Of a stretch of 31,701 nt of DNA, positions 17,024-26,879 are shown piece after piece. The position numbers were made by a program, and so were the translations under genes. Numbering within the stretch: the first letter of the stretch is position 1; the number at the start of each line of letters is the position of its first letter. Source of the stretch: Planctomycetota bacterium (GTDB lineage Bacteria; Planctomycetota; Planctomycetia; Pirellulales; Pirellulaceae). The notes under the pieces were generated by a model. That model was not told the DNA's origin and ran no database searches. It worked only from the letters and a program-made list of their open reading frames with translations. Location: positions 1 to 31,701 of the forward strand of contig JAJRVM010000102.1 of the NCBI GenBank assembly GCA_024277285.1, in the 5' to 3' direction.

Positions 17024-18781
17024 GTGATAGGGACTGGCGCAATCTTGAATGATGTAGACGCTAGAAGGATTGCCCATTCAACACGGCAACCTGCCCGCCG
17101 CGCACGACCTGTTCGCGCCGTGGCTTTGCACATGCTGCGCGTGGCGTTGTTTGCCGCCACCTTGCTGGCGATTCGACAGCATCATGTTGCCTATCGCGCT
17201 CAGCAAACATGGGCGCGGTCGGCCGTTGTCGACCAGCAACAGTTGCAGCAGTTCTTTCCCGGTACGCCCCACGCGGGAGCGCTGGACCTTACGCATGGCG
17301 CTCAGTCGGTGATCGGGGCGAGTGGGGATACACTTGGGTTCGTCGTGCAAACTTCGCCTGCAAGCGAGCATGTTATCGGCTATCTCGGGCCGACGAACGT
17401 GCTCATCGCGTTCGACAGCCAATACCGAGTAATCGGGATTGAGGTGCTCGATAGCGGCGACACGCCCGAGCACGTGACCAAAGTGATCCAGGATCGCCGC
17501 TTCATGAACACTTACCGTGGTTTGTCGTGGCAAGAATCCGCACGGCGGCACAACGTCGACGCTGTGAGTGGAGCAACTTTGACCAGTCTGGCGATTGTCG
17601 AGTCCATTAGCCTGCGTTTGGGAGACCCATGTCCATCGTTGCGTTTTCCCGACGAACTCAGATTGCGCGAGGTCAAGTCATTTCTGCCTAATGCCGTGGC
17701 GCTGCGCGAACGATCGCGGCAACCTCTGATGCGTAACGTAATCGACGTTGCCGGGCAACGGATCGGCGCCGTGTTGCGTACCTCGCCAACTTGTGACGGG
17801 TTGGCTGGGTATCAAGGCCCCACCGACACCTTGATCGTGTTTGACGCTCGCGACAGAGTCGTTGGGATTGCCGTTAGGTCCAGCTACGACAACCAGCCCT
17901 ACGTGCGGTACGTACAGCAAGACGAGTACTTTCGTAATCTGTTCAACGGGTTACAGCTTGCCGAGCTTGCGGACCTGGATCTTGAAGCGATGGAAGTGGA
18001 AGGAGTGTCAGGAGCGACGATCACCAGCATGGCGGTGGCTCGGTCTTTGCTTCCGGCGGCCACCGTTGCATTGAAGCGACCTGAGGGGGCTACGACGAGG
18101 CGATTCTCGGTACGTGATGTTGCGACCTGCCTGCTGGTGGCGAGTGCACTGCTGATGACCTTCACGCATCTACGTGGTCGGCGCCGTTTGCGCTGGCTGT
18201 GTCGCGTGGTCTTGGTGGTATATCTCGGATTCTTGAGCGGAGATATGCTGTCACAAGCCTTGCTGGTAGGGTGGGCCCGGAGTGGTGTGCCCTGGCGACT
18301 GGCACCGAGCCTGGTGTTGTTGGTTGCTGCCGCGTTGTTGGTGCCGATCCTCTCCAAGCGACAGATGTATTGCCACCATTTGTGTCCATTTGGCGCGGCT
18401 CAACAAATGCTGCGCGGTCGCTGGTTGTTGCGGAGCGGCGCGCCGCGGTACACGGTTCCTCGTTCCCTGCAGCGGGTGCTGCGTTTGGTCACACCCACGC
18501 TGTTGCTGCTGGTCGTCGTCACGGCGGTGAGGCATTTGCCGCTGAATCTGGCGGGGATCGAGCCTTTCAACGCGTTTTGCTTCTGGATTGCTGGTGCCGC
18601 CACATTGGTGGTCGCGGCCATCGGCTTGGTTGGTTCGGTGGTCGTGCCGATGGCGTACTGCCGTTACGGTTGTCCAACCGGAGCCATACTGGCCTACTTG
18701 CGTTTCGACGCGCGGAGCGACCGTCTGTCGCGCCGCGATCTGTTGGCCGCTGCGTTATTGGTCTTGGCGCTGGTGCTTTGA
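17024..18781 (+). CDS. Membrane FMN-binding protein with two flavin domains and NosR-like CxxxCP motifs
   Basis: A 585-aa protein likely to move electrons across or along the inner membrane. After a basic N-terminus and one anchor helix (about residues 34-50) come two FMN_bind domains. Each ends with a covalent-flavinylation type motif: SGATLTS at 182-188 and SGATITS at 329-335, with Thr185 and Thr332 as the expected phosphoester-linked residues. ApbE would be needed and is not in this window. A hydrophobic part with about six helices follows, carrying CHHLCP (Cys450, Cys454) and CRYGCP (Cys546, Cys550). These match the paired CX3CP motifs in NosR/NapH-type membrane domains. The C-terminal ferredoxin domain of NosR is absent. 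GTG 17024 is the longest start. ATG 17132 would remove the basic residues and cut into the anchor helix, so an upstream start is preferred though not certain. Confidence 0.85.
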   Translation: MIGTGAILNDVDARRIAHSTRQPARRARPVRAVALHMLRVALFAATLLAIRQHHVAYRAQQTWARSAVVDQQQLQQFFPGTPHAGALDLTHGAQSVIGASGDTLGFVVQTSPASEHVIGYLGPTNVLIAFDSQYRVIGIEVLDSGDTPEHVTKVIQDRRFMNTYRGLSWQESARRHNVDAVSGATLTSLAIVESISLRLGDPCPSLRFPDELRLREVKSFLPNAVALRERSRQPLMRNVIDVAGQRIGAVLRTSPTCDGLAGYQGPTDTLIVFDARDRVVGIAVRSSYDNQPYVRYVQQDEYFRNLFNGLQLAELADLDLEAMEVEGVSGATITSMAVARSLLPAATVALKRPEGATTRRFSVRDVATCLLVASALLMTFTHLRGRRRLRWLCRVVLVVYLGFLSGDMLSQALLVGWARSGVPWRLAPSLVLLVAAALLVPILSKRQMYCHHLCPFGAAQQMLRGRWLLRSGAPRYTVPRSLQRVLRLVTPTLLLLVVVTAVRHLPLNLAGIEPFNAFCFWIAGAATLVVAAIGLVGSVVVPMAYCRYGCPTGAILAYLRFDARSDRLSRRDLLAAALLVLALVL

Positions 18782-18937
18782 CTTGAGCCTCTTTGAGCGG
18801 GACCGCCGGGACGCCCGCAGTATGCGCTTCTCTGGTCACTAGCCGTTGTGAATCGCATGGGTGAACAAGCAACGTTCATTCCACTAAGATGGAAAGTTTC
18901 TGTCTAGCAATCCCCCGAGCGCGAATCTGGAAAATAT

Positions 18938-21900
18938 ATGCCGATCTCGGATGTGGAAATACGTGGTGCGCGGGAGCACAATCTGCGTGACGTCGATGTG
19001 GTGTTGCCACGCAACCAGTTAATTTGCTTGACCGGCGTCAGTGGCTCGGGCAAGAGTTCGCTGGCGTTTGACACGGTCTATGCCGAAGGGCAGCGGCGGT
19101 ATGTCGAGAGTTTGTCGAGTTATGCGCGGCATTTCCTCGGTCAGATGCCCAAGCCGGACGTCGACCACATCACGGGGCTCAGCCCGTCGATCTCGATTTC
19201 GCAGAAATCGAGTGGTACGAACCCACGCAGCACGGTTGGCACGATCACGGAGATATACGACTTCTTGCGAGTTCTTTATGCCCGTGTCGGCCAGGGGTTC
19301 TGTCCCGAGTGTCGCAAGCCGATTACCGCTCAGTCGCGGGAACAGATTTTGGCCAGCATCTTGATGCTGCCCGACAACACGCCGTTTGCCGTGTTGGCAC
19401 CCTTGGTACGTCGGCAGAAGGGGGAGTACCGCGATCTGTTTGCGGATTTGAGCAAGCAGGGATTTGCCCGCGCTCGAGTGGATGGACGCATGGTGCGGCT
19501 GAGTGATTCGCTGCAACTGGATCGGCAGATGCGCCATGACATCGAAGTCGTGGTCGATCGCCTGGTGATAAAGCCGAATGTGCGTTCGCGGTTAGCCGAG
19601 GCGGTGGAGCAGGCTCTAAAGCTGGGCCAAGGAACGCTATTGATCACGACGCGTGTTACCGACGCACTCGACGAAGATGAAGAGGCTGCAAAACGGTCGG
19701 CTGCGCAGCGGGATGATCGGATCTATTCGGCGCACTACGCCTGCACCGATTGTTCGATCAGTTTTGAATCGCCTAGCCCGCAGCTCTTCAGTTTCAACAG
19801 CCCGCAAGGAATGTGCTCCAGTTGTGACGGATTGGGACAGCTCTATTCGTTTGATCCGGAATTGTTGATACCGGACGACGGTCGTTCGTTCAAGAAGGGT
19901 TGCATCGAGATCCTCGGGACCTGGAAGAACTTGGGGCGTTGGCGGCGCCATCTCTATCAGGGAGTGGCTGATACGATCGAGCGACTGAAGGGGCTGCCGG
20001 CCGGCACGATGCTGGAAACACCTTGGCGAGATCTCGATCCTCCGTTGCAACGATTATTGTTGTGGGGCACGGGCAATCGCCACATCACTTACACCTGGCG
20101 CGGCGGTGCCTCGCCGATGAAGTATGGCGGGAAGTACGAGGGGATCATTCCGGAGCTGTTGGATAAGTACCGCACAAGCAAGAGCCGCCCGCAACTGCGC
20201 AAGCTGGAGCAATACATGCGCAAGCTGCCCTGCAGCGAGTGTGGCGGGCAACGGCTTGTGCGGCAAGCACGCTTCGTACGTCTCACGACGCACCACGACG
20301 GTTTTCAGGAGAAGCCGGCGCTGTCTTTGCCTGAAGTCTGCCAGCTATCGGTCGGTCGCGCCGCCGCGTTCTTCGAGTCGTTGGAGTTAGATGAAACGGG
20401 TCAGCTTATTGCCGCAGAAGTGCTCAAGGAGATTCGCAACCGGCTTGGATTCCTGCTGAACGTTGGGCTCGATTACCTGACACTTGAACGGACCGCACCG
20501 ACGTTGTCGGGGGGGGAATCACAACGGATTCGGTTGGCGAGTCAGATCGGGTCGGGCTTGGTTGGCGTGTTGTACATTTTGGACGAGCCGTCGATCGGAC
20601 TGCATCCCCGCGACAACGACCGGTTGCTCGACACGTTGCATCGATTGCGCGACATGGGCAATACCGTGGTGGTCGTGGAACATGATGAAGAAACGATGCG
20701 CGCGGCGGACCATATCATCGATTTTGGGCCCGGGCCAGGGGTGCGCGGTGGGGATGTCGTGGCGCAGGGCTCGTTGAGCGAGATCACGGGGGCGGAAGCC
20801 AGCGTCACGGGGAAGTACCTGTCGGGCGCATTGAAGATTGATGTTCCGGTTAAGCGTCGTGACATTCGTGACGAAGTGTTGCGCGTCGTTGGGGCCACGC
20901 ATAACAACTTGAAACAAGTTGACATTGAAATCCCGACCGGCGCCTTCGTCTGCGTGACCGGTGTGTCTGGGTCGGGCAAGAGCTCGCTGGTAAACGATAT
21001 CCTTGTTGAAGCCTTGCGTCGCGATCTCAACGGCGGCCTGGGCGAACCTGGCAAGCACCAGTGTATCGAGGGAATCGAGCACCTTGATAAACTGATTGCG
21101 ATCGATCAATCGCCTATCGGGCGAACACCTCGGAGCAATCCAGGTACTTACATCAAAGTATTTGATGATATTCGCAACTTGTTTGCTCAATTGCCTGAAT
21201 CGAAACTGCGTGGTTATAAGCCGGGCCGATTCAGTTTCAACGTGAAACGAGGACGCTGCGAGGCGTGTGATGGGAACGGCTCGAATCGCCTTGAGATGGA
21301 CTTCCTGGCCGACGTCTGGGTGACGTGCCCGGTCTGCTTGGGACATCGGTACAATCACGAAACGCTCCAGGTCAAGTTCAAGGGGAAATCGATCGCGGAA
21401 GTGCTGGAAATGGACGTCCAGCAGGCCTTGGAACTGTTTGAGAATATTCCGAAAGTTCAACACAAATTACAAACGTTGCACGATGTCGGACTCGACTACC
21501 TCAAGCTCGGCCAGCCGTCTCCGACCCTGTCCGGTGGTGAAGCGCAACGCATAAAACTAGCGCGCGAGTTGGTCAAACGAAGCACCGGCAAGACGCTTTA
21601 CCTGCTTGACGAGCCGACCACCGGTCTGCATTTCGCCGACATCCACCTGTTACTCGACGTGCTGCAGAACTTTGTGGACGTGGGTAACACGGTGCTGGTC
21701 GTGGAACACAATTTGGACGTGATCAAGCAAGCGGATTGGGTAATCGATCTCGGGCCGGAAGGGGGCGACGGGGGTGGGCGACTTGTCGTTGCAGGTACTC
21801 CGGAGCAAGTTGCCGCTTGCCCTCAGTCGTATACGGGCCAAGCCTTGATCGGTGTGTTGCCTGGCGGTCGAGCTGGTAAGCCTACGAAGGGCCGTCGTGG

Positions 21901-24900
21901 CAAGGCGAATGGCCGGAAGACGAAACCGAATTCCACGATGTTAACCGTGCAGGGAGCGCAGCAGCACAACCTGAAATCGGTCAATGCCACATTGCATCGT
22001 GACCGCATGACGGTCTTTTGCGGACCGAGTGGTTCGGGCAAGACCTCGTTGGCGATGGATACGATCTATGCGGAAGGCCAACGCCGATACGTCGAGAGTC
22101 TGAGTGCGTATGCGCGGCAGTTTGTCAGTCAAATGCAGAAACCGCGCCTCGACCACATTGATGGCCTCTCGCCCGCGATTGCCATCGAGCAGAAGAATTT
22201 GGGCCATACGCCGCGCAGCACAGTGGGGACCGTCACCGAGATCTATGACTACTTGCGGATTCTGCTCGCGCGGCTCGGCACTCCGCATTGCCCTGATTGT
22301 GACGTGCCGATCGGCACGCAATCGGTCGACGAAATCGTTGCCAAGGTGACGGCCGTCGAGCCGGGGACCCGATTGTACTTGCTCGCCCCCGTCGCCGTGG
22401 CCGTGGGGCAGGACTATGAAACGCTCTGGAACGACGTTCGCGCCAACGGCTACTTGAGAGTTCGCGTGGACGGTGAGATTCACAACGTTGACGACGCGCC
22501 GCAGATCGACCGGCGCCGGAAGCATCAGGTGGAGATCGTGATCGATCGTGTCGTGGTCAAGAAAGCGGCACGAGCGCGAATCGCCGAGTCGATCGAGACC
22601 GGGTTGGCATTTGGCAAAGGAGTGCTGCTCGTCGCTCAGCAACAAGACGGGCTTGCGGAATCAGAATGGGCAACCCAACGCCACAGCCAGCACCTGGCAT
22701 GTGATCAGTGTGGACGCAGTTTTGAACAACTGACGCCTCATAATTTCTCCTTCAATAGCCCGTTGGGATGGTGCGGAGTGTGTGAGGGGCTGGGAACGCA
22801 AATGGGAGCCAATCCCGCGGCGCTCTTGAATGATCCCAAACGATCGTTGGCCGAGGGCGCCGTGGCGTTATGGCCTGACATCCACCACAAAGTCTCTCAG
22901 TGGATGCTGGCGGCACTAGCCAATGCAACCAACATGCCCCTGGAGGTTCCGTTTGATCAGTTGAGCGGGCGGCATCGCCGAATCATATTGCATGGGCTTG
23001 GCGACAAGTGGTTGGACGTCCGCTGCGACGGGACGTCGGCCGGCGCTCCGCCGATGTTTCGCTTTCAATACAAAGGGCTCTACCCGGCTCTGGAGGAAGC
23101 AGCCCGGCTCTCTCCTTCGTTGCGTTCGCGGTTGGAGCATCTGATCGACGAAGTGTCGTGCTCGGTCTGTGGTGGTAGCCGGCTGCGCGATGATGCCGCG
23201 GCGGTTCGCTTTCAAGGATTGACGATCGATGATCTTTGTCGCCGTCCGTTGGGTGAGTTGCAACGCGACATGAAACGCTGGAAGCTGTCTGCTCGCGATA
23301 AGCGTATCGCTGGCGAATTGTTGCGCGAAGTGAAGAACCGGGTCGAGTTTCTGAACGATGTCGGTTTGCACTATCTGACGCTCGGTCGCGGTGCGGCCAC
23401 ACTCTCGAACGGTGAAGCGCAGCGGATCCGACTGGCCAGCCAATTGGGGAGCGGGTTGTGCGGCGTGCTGTACGTGCTGGATGAGCCGACGATCGGACTG
23501 CATCCACGCGACAACACGCGACTGCTGGCGGCGTTGCACAAACTGCGTGACCTTGGCAACACGCTGATCGTAGTTGAACACGATCGCGAAGTGATTGCGG
23601 GAAGCGACTACGTCTGTGACTTCGGGCCAGGTGCTGGAAAACAGGGTGGTGAGATCGTTGCGGAGGGAACACCGGCTCAGTTGGCCAAGCATCGCGGTTC
23701 GCTTACCGGGCCGTTCTTAAGTGGCCGCCGCGCGATCCCGATTCCGAAGAATCGACGCATGGTCCCCACATCGGTAACCGAAAGTGGCGGCAAGAAAGCC
23801 AATGGCCGCCGTCGAACGAGCACGCGTGCGGGGCGCGATTGTGCCAACGGCGCGGCGGTGCTAGAGCAGAAGTGGCAGTCGCCAGGCAAGCAATGGCTGG
23901 AGATTCGTGGCGCTCGTCACAACAACTTGCACGATGTACATGCACGGATCCCCCTGGGTACGTTGACGGCGATCACCGGGCCAAGCGGCAGTGGGAAGAG
24001 TTCGTTGATCGACGATGTACTCTATCAGGCGCTGGCGCGGCGACTGCATCGAGCTGGCTTGATCGCCGGTGCTCACGATGAGATTCAGGGAGTTGAGTTT
24101 ATCAACAAGGTGATCCGAGTCGATCAACAGCCGTTGGGCAATTCGCCGACTTCCAACCCCGCGACTTATACGGGTGTCTTCGAGTTGATTCGCATGCTCT
24201 TTGCCCAGTTGCCTGAGTCGAAAGTACGCGGCTACTCACCGCGTCGGTTCAGTTTCAATGTGCCAGGCGGACGTTGCGATCGATGTGAAGGAAATGGCCA
24301 ACTCTGCATCGAGATGCACTTTCTGCCCGACGTGTGGGTTCAATGCGATACGTGTGCCGGCCGACGTTACAATCCCGAAACGCTGGCGGTCACCTATCAC
24401 GGACGTTCCATTAGCGACGTCTTGGATATGACTTGTGGTGAAGCCGGGGAGTTGTTCAAGAGCATTCCGAAGATTCGGCGTATCTTGCAAACGTTGTGTG
24501 ATGTTGGTTTGGACTACCTGACGCTCGGCCAGGCGGCTCCAACGCTTTCGGGCGGTGAAGCACAACGCGTGAAACTGGCCGCCGAACTGTCGCGGCCTGA
24601 CACGGGGCGCACTTTGTATCTGTTGGACGAACCGACCACGGGATTGCACTTTCTGGACCTCGAAAAGCTCCTGGAAGTGCTGCACCGCCTGGTGGATCTC
24701 GGCAACACGGTCGTATTGATTGAGCACAACCTGGATATCGTCAAGTCCGCCGATTGGGTCATTGACATGGGACCCGAGGCGGGCGAGCAAGGAGGATATC
24801 TCGTGGCGGCCGGAACGCCCGAACAACTGGTTGCTCACGCCGAGGCGTGGAAACAAGCGACCGCACGAACGGCCGCCAAAACAACTGCGCACAAGAAAAC

Positions 24901-26011
24901 AGCGCGCAAAACGCCGGCGGCCCCTTCGACCACCCTCTATCGCTCCTTCACGGGTGAGGCACTACAAGGCGTGCTCGAGGCAGGGCCGTATCAGATTCGA
25001 CAGGCTTTCGACCTGTCGACCCTCGATCAATCGCAACCGGAAGATGTAGATATTACGGATGTCGGCCGTCACGCCAAGATGCCGTGGGAAGCAGATGGCC
25101 GGCGTTGGCATACACAAGACCGCGTCGGTCGTAAGGGCGAGCCGTGCAAGTGGGATGGCAAAATCCTTGACCAGGTTGTGGATCGAATTCAAGAGCTCGG
25201 CTCGTTCAGCGATACGAACTGGAATGCGCGCAGTGTCGTGGAGATCGCCGCCGAAAAGAAGTCGGTCGGCTGGTTCTTTCATGCGATCACGGGTGAGGCA
25301 TGGCTGTTGAAAATGAAGTTTCGTGTTGCGAAAAATACGTTTCGGCGCCAGGAACTGATCGATCGATTCGCACTGAAAACACTCAATCAGATGGAAGAGC
25401 TTCCCATTTACGGCAACCAGCCACGCGTCAAATGCAAATCGCTCCGCGGCCCGTGGCAAGAAGTACAGATTAACGTCCACCGTTGGGACGAAATCGACAC
25501 GCCGGAGTTCTGGTCGTTTCTGAAAGAGGCCGTTGCCGGCTTTCAGAAGTTTACGAAACTGACCGAACTCAAGCCCGAAGATCACATGCCTTGGAAGAAA
25601 CTGGGACAGCGCTGGCATTTCATGCGCAAGGGGTTTCCGCCCGGCAAGAAAGTGCAGTGGGAATTGGCAGTGTGGGAAGAGCTCTTTGAGATGTTGCGCG
25701 AAACGGCTCCCGACGGACAGTTTCTATGGAATAACCAGGTTCTGGTGCATCTTTACCTGCGCGATCAACGTGAACCGTGGGCGACGGTCAATACGAAACG
25801 ACTTCAATCGCTCGATCTCACCTTAACTGGCCCCAAAGGTTGCGCGACGCTTGGGCGTCTTGCCGGATTGGGGCGTGATCGCGAACTCGATGCGACGCGC
25901 CAAGATCGCGATTTGGTGCGGATCAAGTTCCGTACGGTGGAAGATTTGCACCATGGCGATCTTATGGCGTTCTTGGTCGAGCATCGGGATGCGGTGACAA
26001 AAACGCGGTAA
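18938..26011 (+). CDS. uvrA: Giant tandem UvrA (two UvrA units) with duplicated C-terminal extension
   Basis: A 2357-aa excinuclease ABC subunit A, about 2.5 times the usual ~950 aa. UvrA recognises DNA lesions as an ATPase dimer in nucleotide excision repair. Unit 1 (1 to ~970) and unit 2 (~1001 to ~2015) each hold two ABC ATPase modules. Walker A sites start at about residues 33, 675, 1029 and 1681. Each unit has the lesion-binding zinc motif (CTDC...CSSC and CDQC...CGVC) and the C-terminal zinc motif (CEAC...CPVC and CDRC...CDTC). Three signatures read LSGGE and one, in the first ATPase of unit 2, reads LSNGE (Asn1491). A basic linker rich in Gly/Lys/Arg joins the units. Residues ~2017-2357 are extra and contain two copies of an MPWxxxGxRWH-type domain (from 2048 and 2217) that I do not recognise. 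Covalent fusion may pre-form the dimer. No uvrB, uvrC or clear LexA site is nearby. Confidence 0.95.
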   Translation: MPISDVEIRGAREHNLRDVDVVLPRNQLICLTGVSGSGKSSLAFDTVYAEGQRRYVESLSSYARHFLGQMPKPDVDHITGLSPSISISQKSSGTNPRSTVGTITEIYDFLRVLYARVGQGFCPECRKPITAQSREQILASILMLPDNTPFAVLAPLVRRQKGEYRDLFADLSKQGFARARVDGRMVRLSDSLQLDRQMRHDIEVVVDRLVIKPNVRSRLAEAVEQALKLGQGTLLITTRVTDALDEDEEAAKRSAAQRDDRIYSAHYACTDCSISFESPSPQLFSFNSPQGMCSSCDGLGQLYSFDPELLIPDDGRSFKKGCIEILGTWKNLGRWRRHLYQGVADTIERLKGLPAGTMLETPWRDLDPPLQRLLLWGTGNRHITYTWRGGASPMKYGGKYEGIIPELLDKYRTSKSRPQLRKLEQYMRKLPCSECGGQRLVRQARFVRLTTHHDGFQEKPALSLPEVCQLSVGRAAAFFESLELDETGQLIAAEVLKEIRNRLGFLLNVGLDYLTLERTAPTLSGGESQRIRLASQIGSGLVGVLYILDEPSIGLHPRDNDRLLDTLHRLRDMGNTVVVVEHDEETMRAADHIIDFGPGPGVRGGDVVAQGSLSEITGAEASVTGKYLSGALKIDVPVKRRDIRDEVLRVVGATHNNLKQVDIEIPTGAFVCVTGVSGSGKSSLVNDILVEALRRDLNGGLGEPGKHQCIEGIEHLDKLIAIDQSPIGRTPRSNPGTYIKVFDDIRNLFAQLPESKLRGYKPGRFSFNVKRGRCEACDGNGSNRLEMDFLADVWVTCPVCLGHRYNHETLQVKFKGKSIAEVLEMDVQQALELFENIPKVQHKLQTLHDVGLDYLKLGQPSPTLSGGEAQRIKLARELVKRSTGKTLYLLDEPTTGLHFADIHLLLDVLQNFVDVGNTVLVVEHNLDVIKQADWVIDLGPEGGDGGGRLVVAGTPEQVAACPQSYTGQALIGVLPGGRAGKPTKGRRGKANGRKTKPNSTMLTVQGAQQHNLKSVNATLHRDRMTVFCGPSGSGKTSLAMDTIYAEGQRRYVESLSAYARQFVSQMQKPRLDHIDGLSPAIAIEQKNLGHTPRSTVGTVTEIYDYLRILLARLGTPHCPDCDVPIGTQSVDEIVAKVTAVEPGTRLYLLAPVAVAVGQDYETLWNDVRANGYLRVRVDGEIHNVDDAPQIDRRRKHQVEIVIDRVVVKKAARARIAESIETGLAFGKGVLLVAQQQDGLAESEWATQRHSQHLACDQCGRSFEQLTPHNFSFNSPLGWCGVCEGLGTQMGANPAALLNDPKRSLAEGAVALWPDIHHKVSQWMLAALANATNMPLEVPFDQLSGRHRRIILHGLGDKWLDVRCDGTSAGAPPMFRFQYKGLYPALEEAARLSPSLRSRLEHLIDEVSCSVCGGSRLRDDAAAVRFQGLTIDDLCRRPLGELQRDMKRWKLSARDKRIAGELLREVKNRVEFLNDVGLHYLTLGRGAATLSNGEAQRIRLASQLGSGLCGVLYVLDEPTIGLHPRDNTRLLAALHKLRDLGNTLIVVEHDREVIAGSDYVCDFGPGAGKQGGEIVAEGTPAQLAKHRGSLTGPFLSGRRAIPIPKNRRMVPTSVTESGGKKANGRRRTSTRAGRDCANGAAVLEQKWQSPGKQWLEIRGARHNNLHDVHARIPLGTLTAITGPSGSGKSSLIDDVLYQALARRLHRAGLIAGAHDEIQGVEFINKVIRVDQQPLGNSPTSNPATYTGVFELIRMLFAQLPESKVRGYSPRRFSFNVPGGRCDRCEGNGQLCIEMHFLPDVWVQCDTCAGRRYNPETLAVTYHGRSISDVLDMTCGEAGELFKSIPKIRRILQTLCDVGLDYLTLGQAAPTLSGGEAQRVKLAAELSRPDTGRTLYLLDEPTTGLHFLDLEKLLEVLHRLVDLGNTVVLIEHNLDIVKSADWVIDMGPEAGEQGGYLVAAGTPEQLVAHAEAWKQATARTAAKTTAHKKTARKTPAAPSTTLYRSFTGEALQGVLEAGPYQIRQAFDLSTLDQSQPEDVDITDVGRHAKMPWEADGRRWHTQDRVGRKGEPCKWDGKILDQVVDRIQELGSFSDTNWNARSVVEIAAEKKSVGWFFHAITGEAWLLKMKFRVAKNTFRRQELIDRFALKTLNQMEELPIYGNQPRVKCKSLRGPWQEVQINVHRWDEIDTPEFWSFLKEAVAGFQKFTKLTELKPEDHMPWKKLGQRWHFMRKGFPPGKKVQWELAVWEELFEMLRETAPDGQFLWNNQVLVHLYLRDQREPWATVNTKRLQSLDLTLTGPKGCATLGRLAGLGRDRELDATRQDRDLVRIKFRTVEDLHHGDLMAFLVEHRDAVTKTR

Positions 26012-26050
26012 TCCGACGTGACCGAGTGATCCTGCGAGGCAAGAGACGAG

Positions 26051-26092
26051 AGCTGAGACATAAGAGCTGAGACATAAGAGCTGAGACATAAG
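26051..26092. repeat. Three perfect 14-bp tandem repeats
   Basis: AGCTGAGACATAAG is repeated three times without change (26051-26064, 26065-26078, 26079-26092) in the gap between uvrA and the CBM9-like gene, followed by a partial unit. There are no spacers, so it is not a CRISPR. The remainder of this 175-bp gap shows no gene. Confidence 0.9.
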
Positions 26093-26186
26093 AGTCAGTG
26101 GGGGCCCGGTTTGTCGAGGTTCCTGGGGGATGGATGGGCACGCGGTGTGACTATCCGATACGACAAAACTCCAAAGGCGTTTGCAC

Positions 26187-26879
26187 ATGACCGAACAAAT
26201 TGTTTCACCCGTCTTTCTGTTTCGCTTTGCGGTGGCATGTCAGTACCGGCAGCGTTTATGGAACGCCAGAGGAGTGTCGTTGGAGCCGAAGTACCGTATC
26301 CCCAGTTTTGGCGAGCTGGAAGGCAAGAAGCCGTTTGCCGATCTGCGTGTCGCGTGGAATGGTCAAGGGCTTGCACTGCAGTTGCGTGTGACCGGGAAAT
26401 CGCAATCGCCTTGGTGCCGTGCGACGCGTTTGGAAGACAGTGACGGGTTGCAGATCTGGATCGACACGCGTGATACCCATTCGATCCATCGCGCCAGCCG
26501 CTATTGCCATCGATTTGTGTTTCTGCCATTCGGTGATGGAGCTGGTTTGCAGTCGCCGGTCGCCACGCGGATGCCGATCCATCGTGCGAAGGAGGATCCC
26601 AAGCCGATCGACGACGGCCAGTTGAAAGTTCGCGGTGTGAAGCGTGCCGGAGGGTATACACTTGAGGCGCTGATTCCGGGGTCGGCCCTCACTGGGTTCG
26701 ACCCGAGCGAGCATCCGCGGCTTGGTTTTTCCTACGCCGTAACCGACCGCGAGCTGGGTTGGCAGACTTTCAGTGTCGGTGCCGAATTCCCTTTCATGGA
26801 AGACCCGAGTCTATGGGGCACGTTGGAGCTGACGCAGAGTGGCACGGCACTCCGTGCCGTGAATCCTGAGAACAAGTAG
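26187..26879 (+). CDS. CBM9/DOMON-like protein
   Basis: A 230-aa protein of all-beta composition resembling the carbohydrate-binding CBM9-like/DOMON superfamily. Typical features are the early strand LRVAWNGQGLALQLRV (about residues 53-68), a DGLQIWIDTRD motif near 85-95, and the late GYTLEALIPGSAL strand near 152-164. No signal peptide is evident, which is unusual for a carbohydrate-binding module; the N-terminus is partly hydrophobic. The start is ATG 26187, since the longer in-frame start at 26181 would be TTG. The last 13 codons and the stop belong to a 42-bp repeat unit that recurs directly after the gene. The ligand is unknown, and it could equally be an intracellular beta-sandwich of other function. 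Confidence 0.75.
   Translation: MTEQIVSPVFLFRFAVACQYRQRLWNARGVSLEPKYRIPSFGELEGKKPFADLRVAWNGQGLALQLRVTGKSQSPWCRATRLEDSDGLQIWIDTRDTHSIHRASRYCHRFVFLPFGDGAGLQSPVATRMPIHRAKEDPKPIDDGQLKVRGVKRAGGYTLEALIPGSALTGFDPSEHPRLGFSYAVTDRELGWQTFSVGAEFPFMEDPSLWGTLELTQSGTALRAVNPENK

Noticed and set aside
16745..17077. 110-codon minus-strand frame across the gap before the FMN-binding gene
   Set aside because: Half of it is antisense to the oxidoreductase C-terminus, and the rest has no recognisable domain.
20519..21463. 314-codon minus-strand frame inside uvrA, and similar long antisense frames near 22-25 kb
   Set aside because: These mirror the strongly coding uvrA frame in GC-rich DNA and have no independent domain signal.
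26051..26092. Possible CRISPR array
   Set aside because: The units are contiguous 14-mers without spacers, and no cas gene is present.
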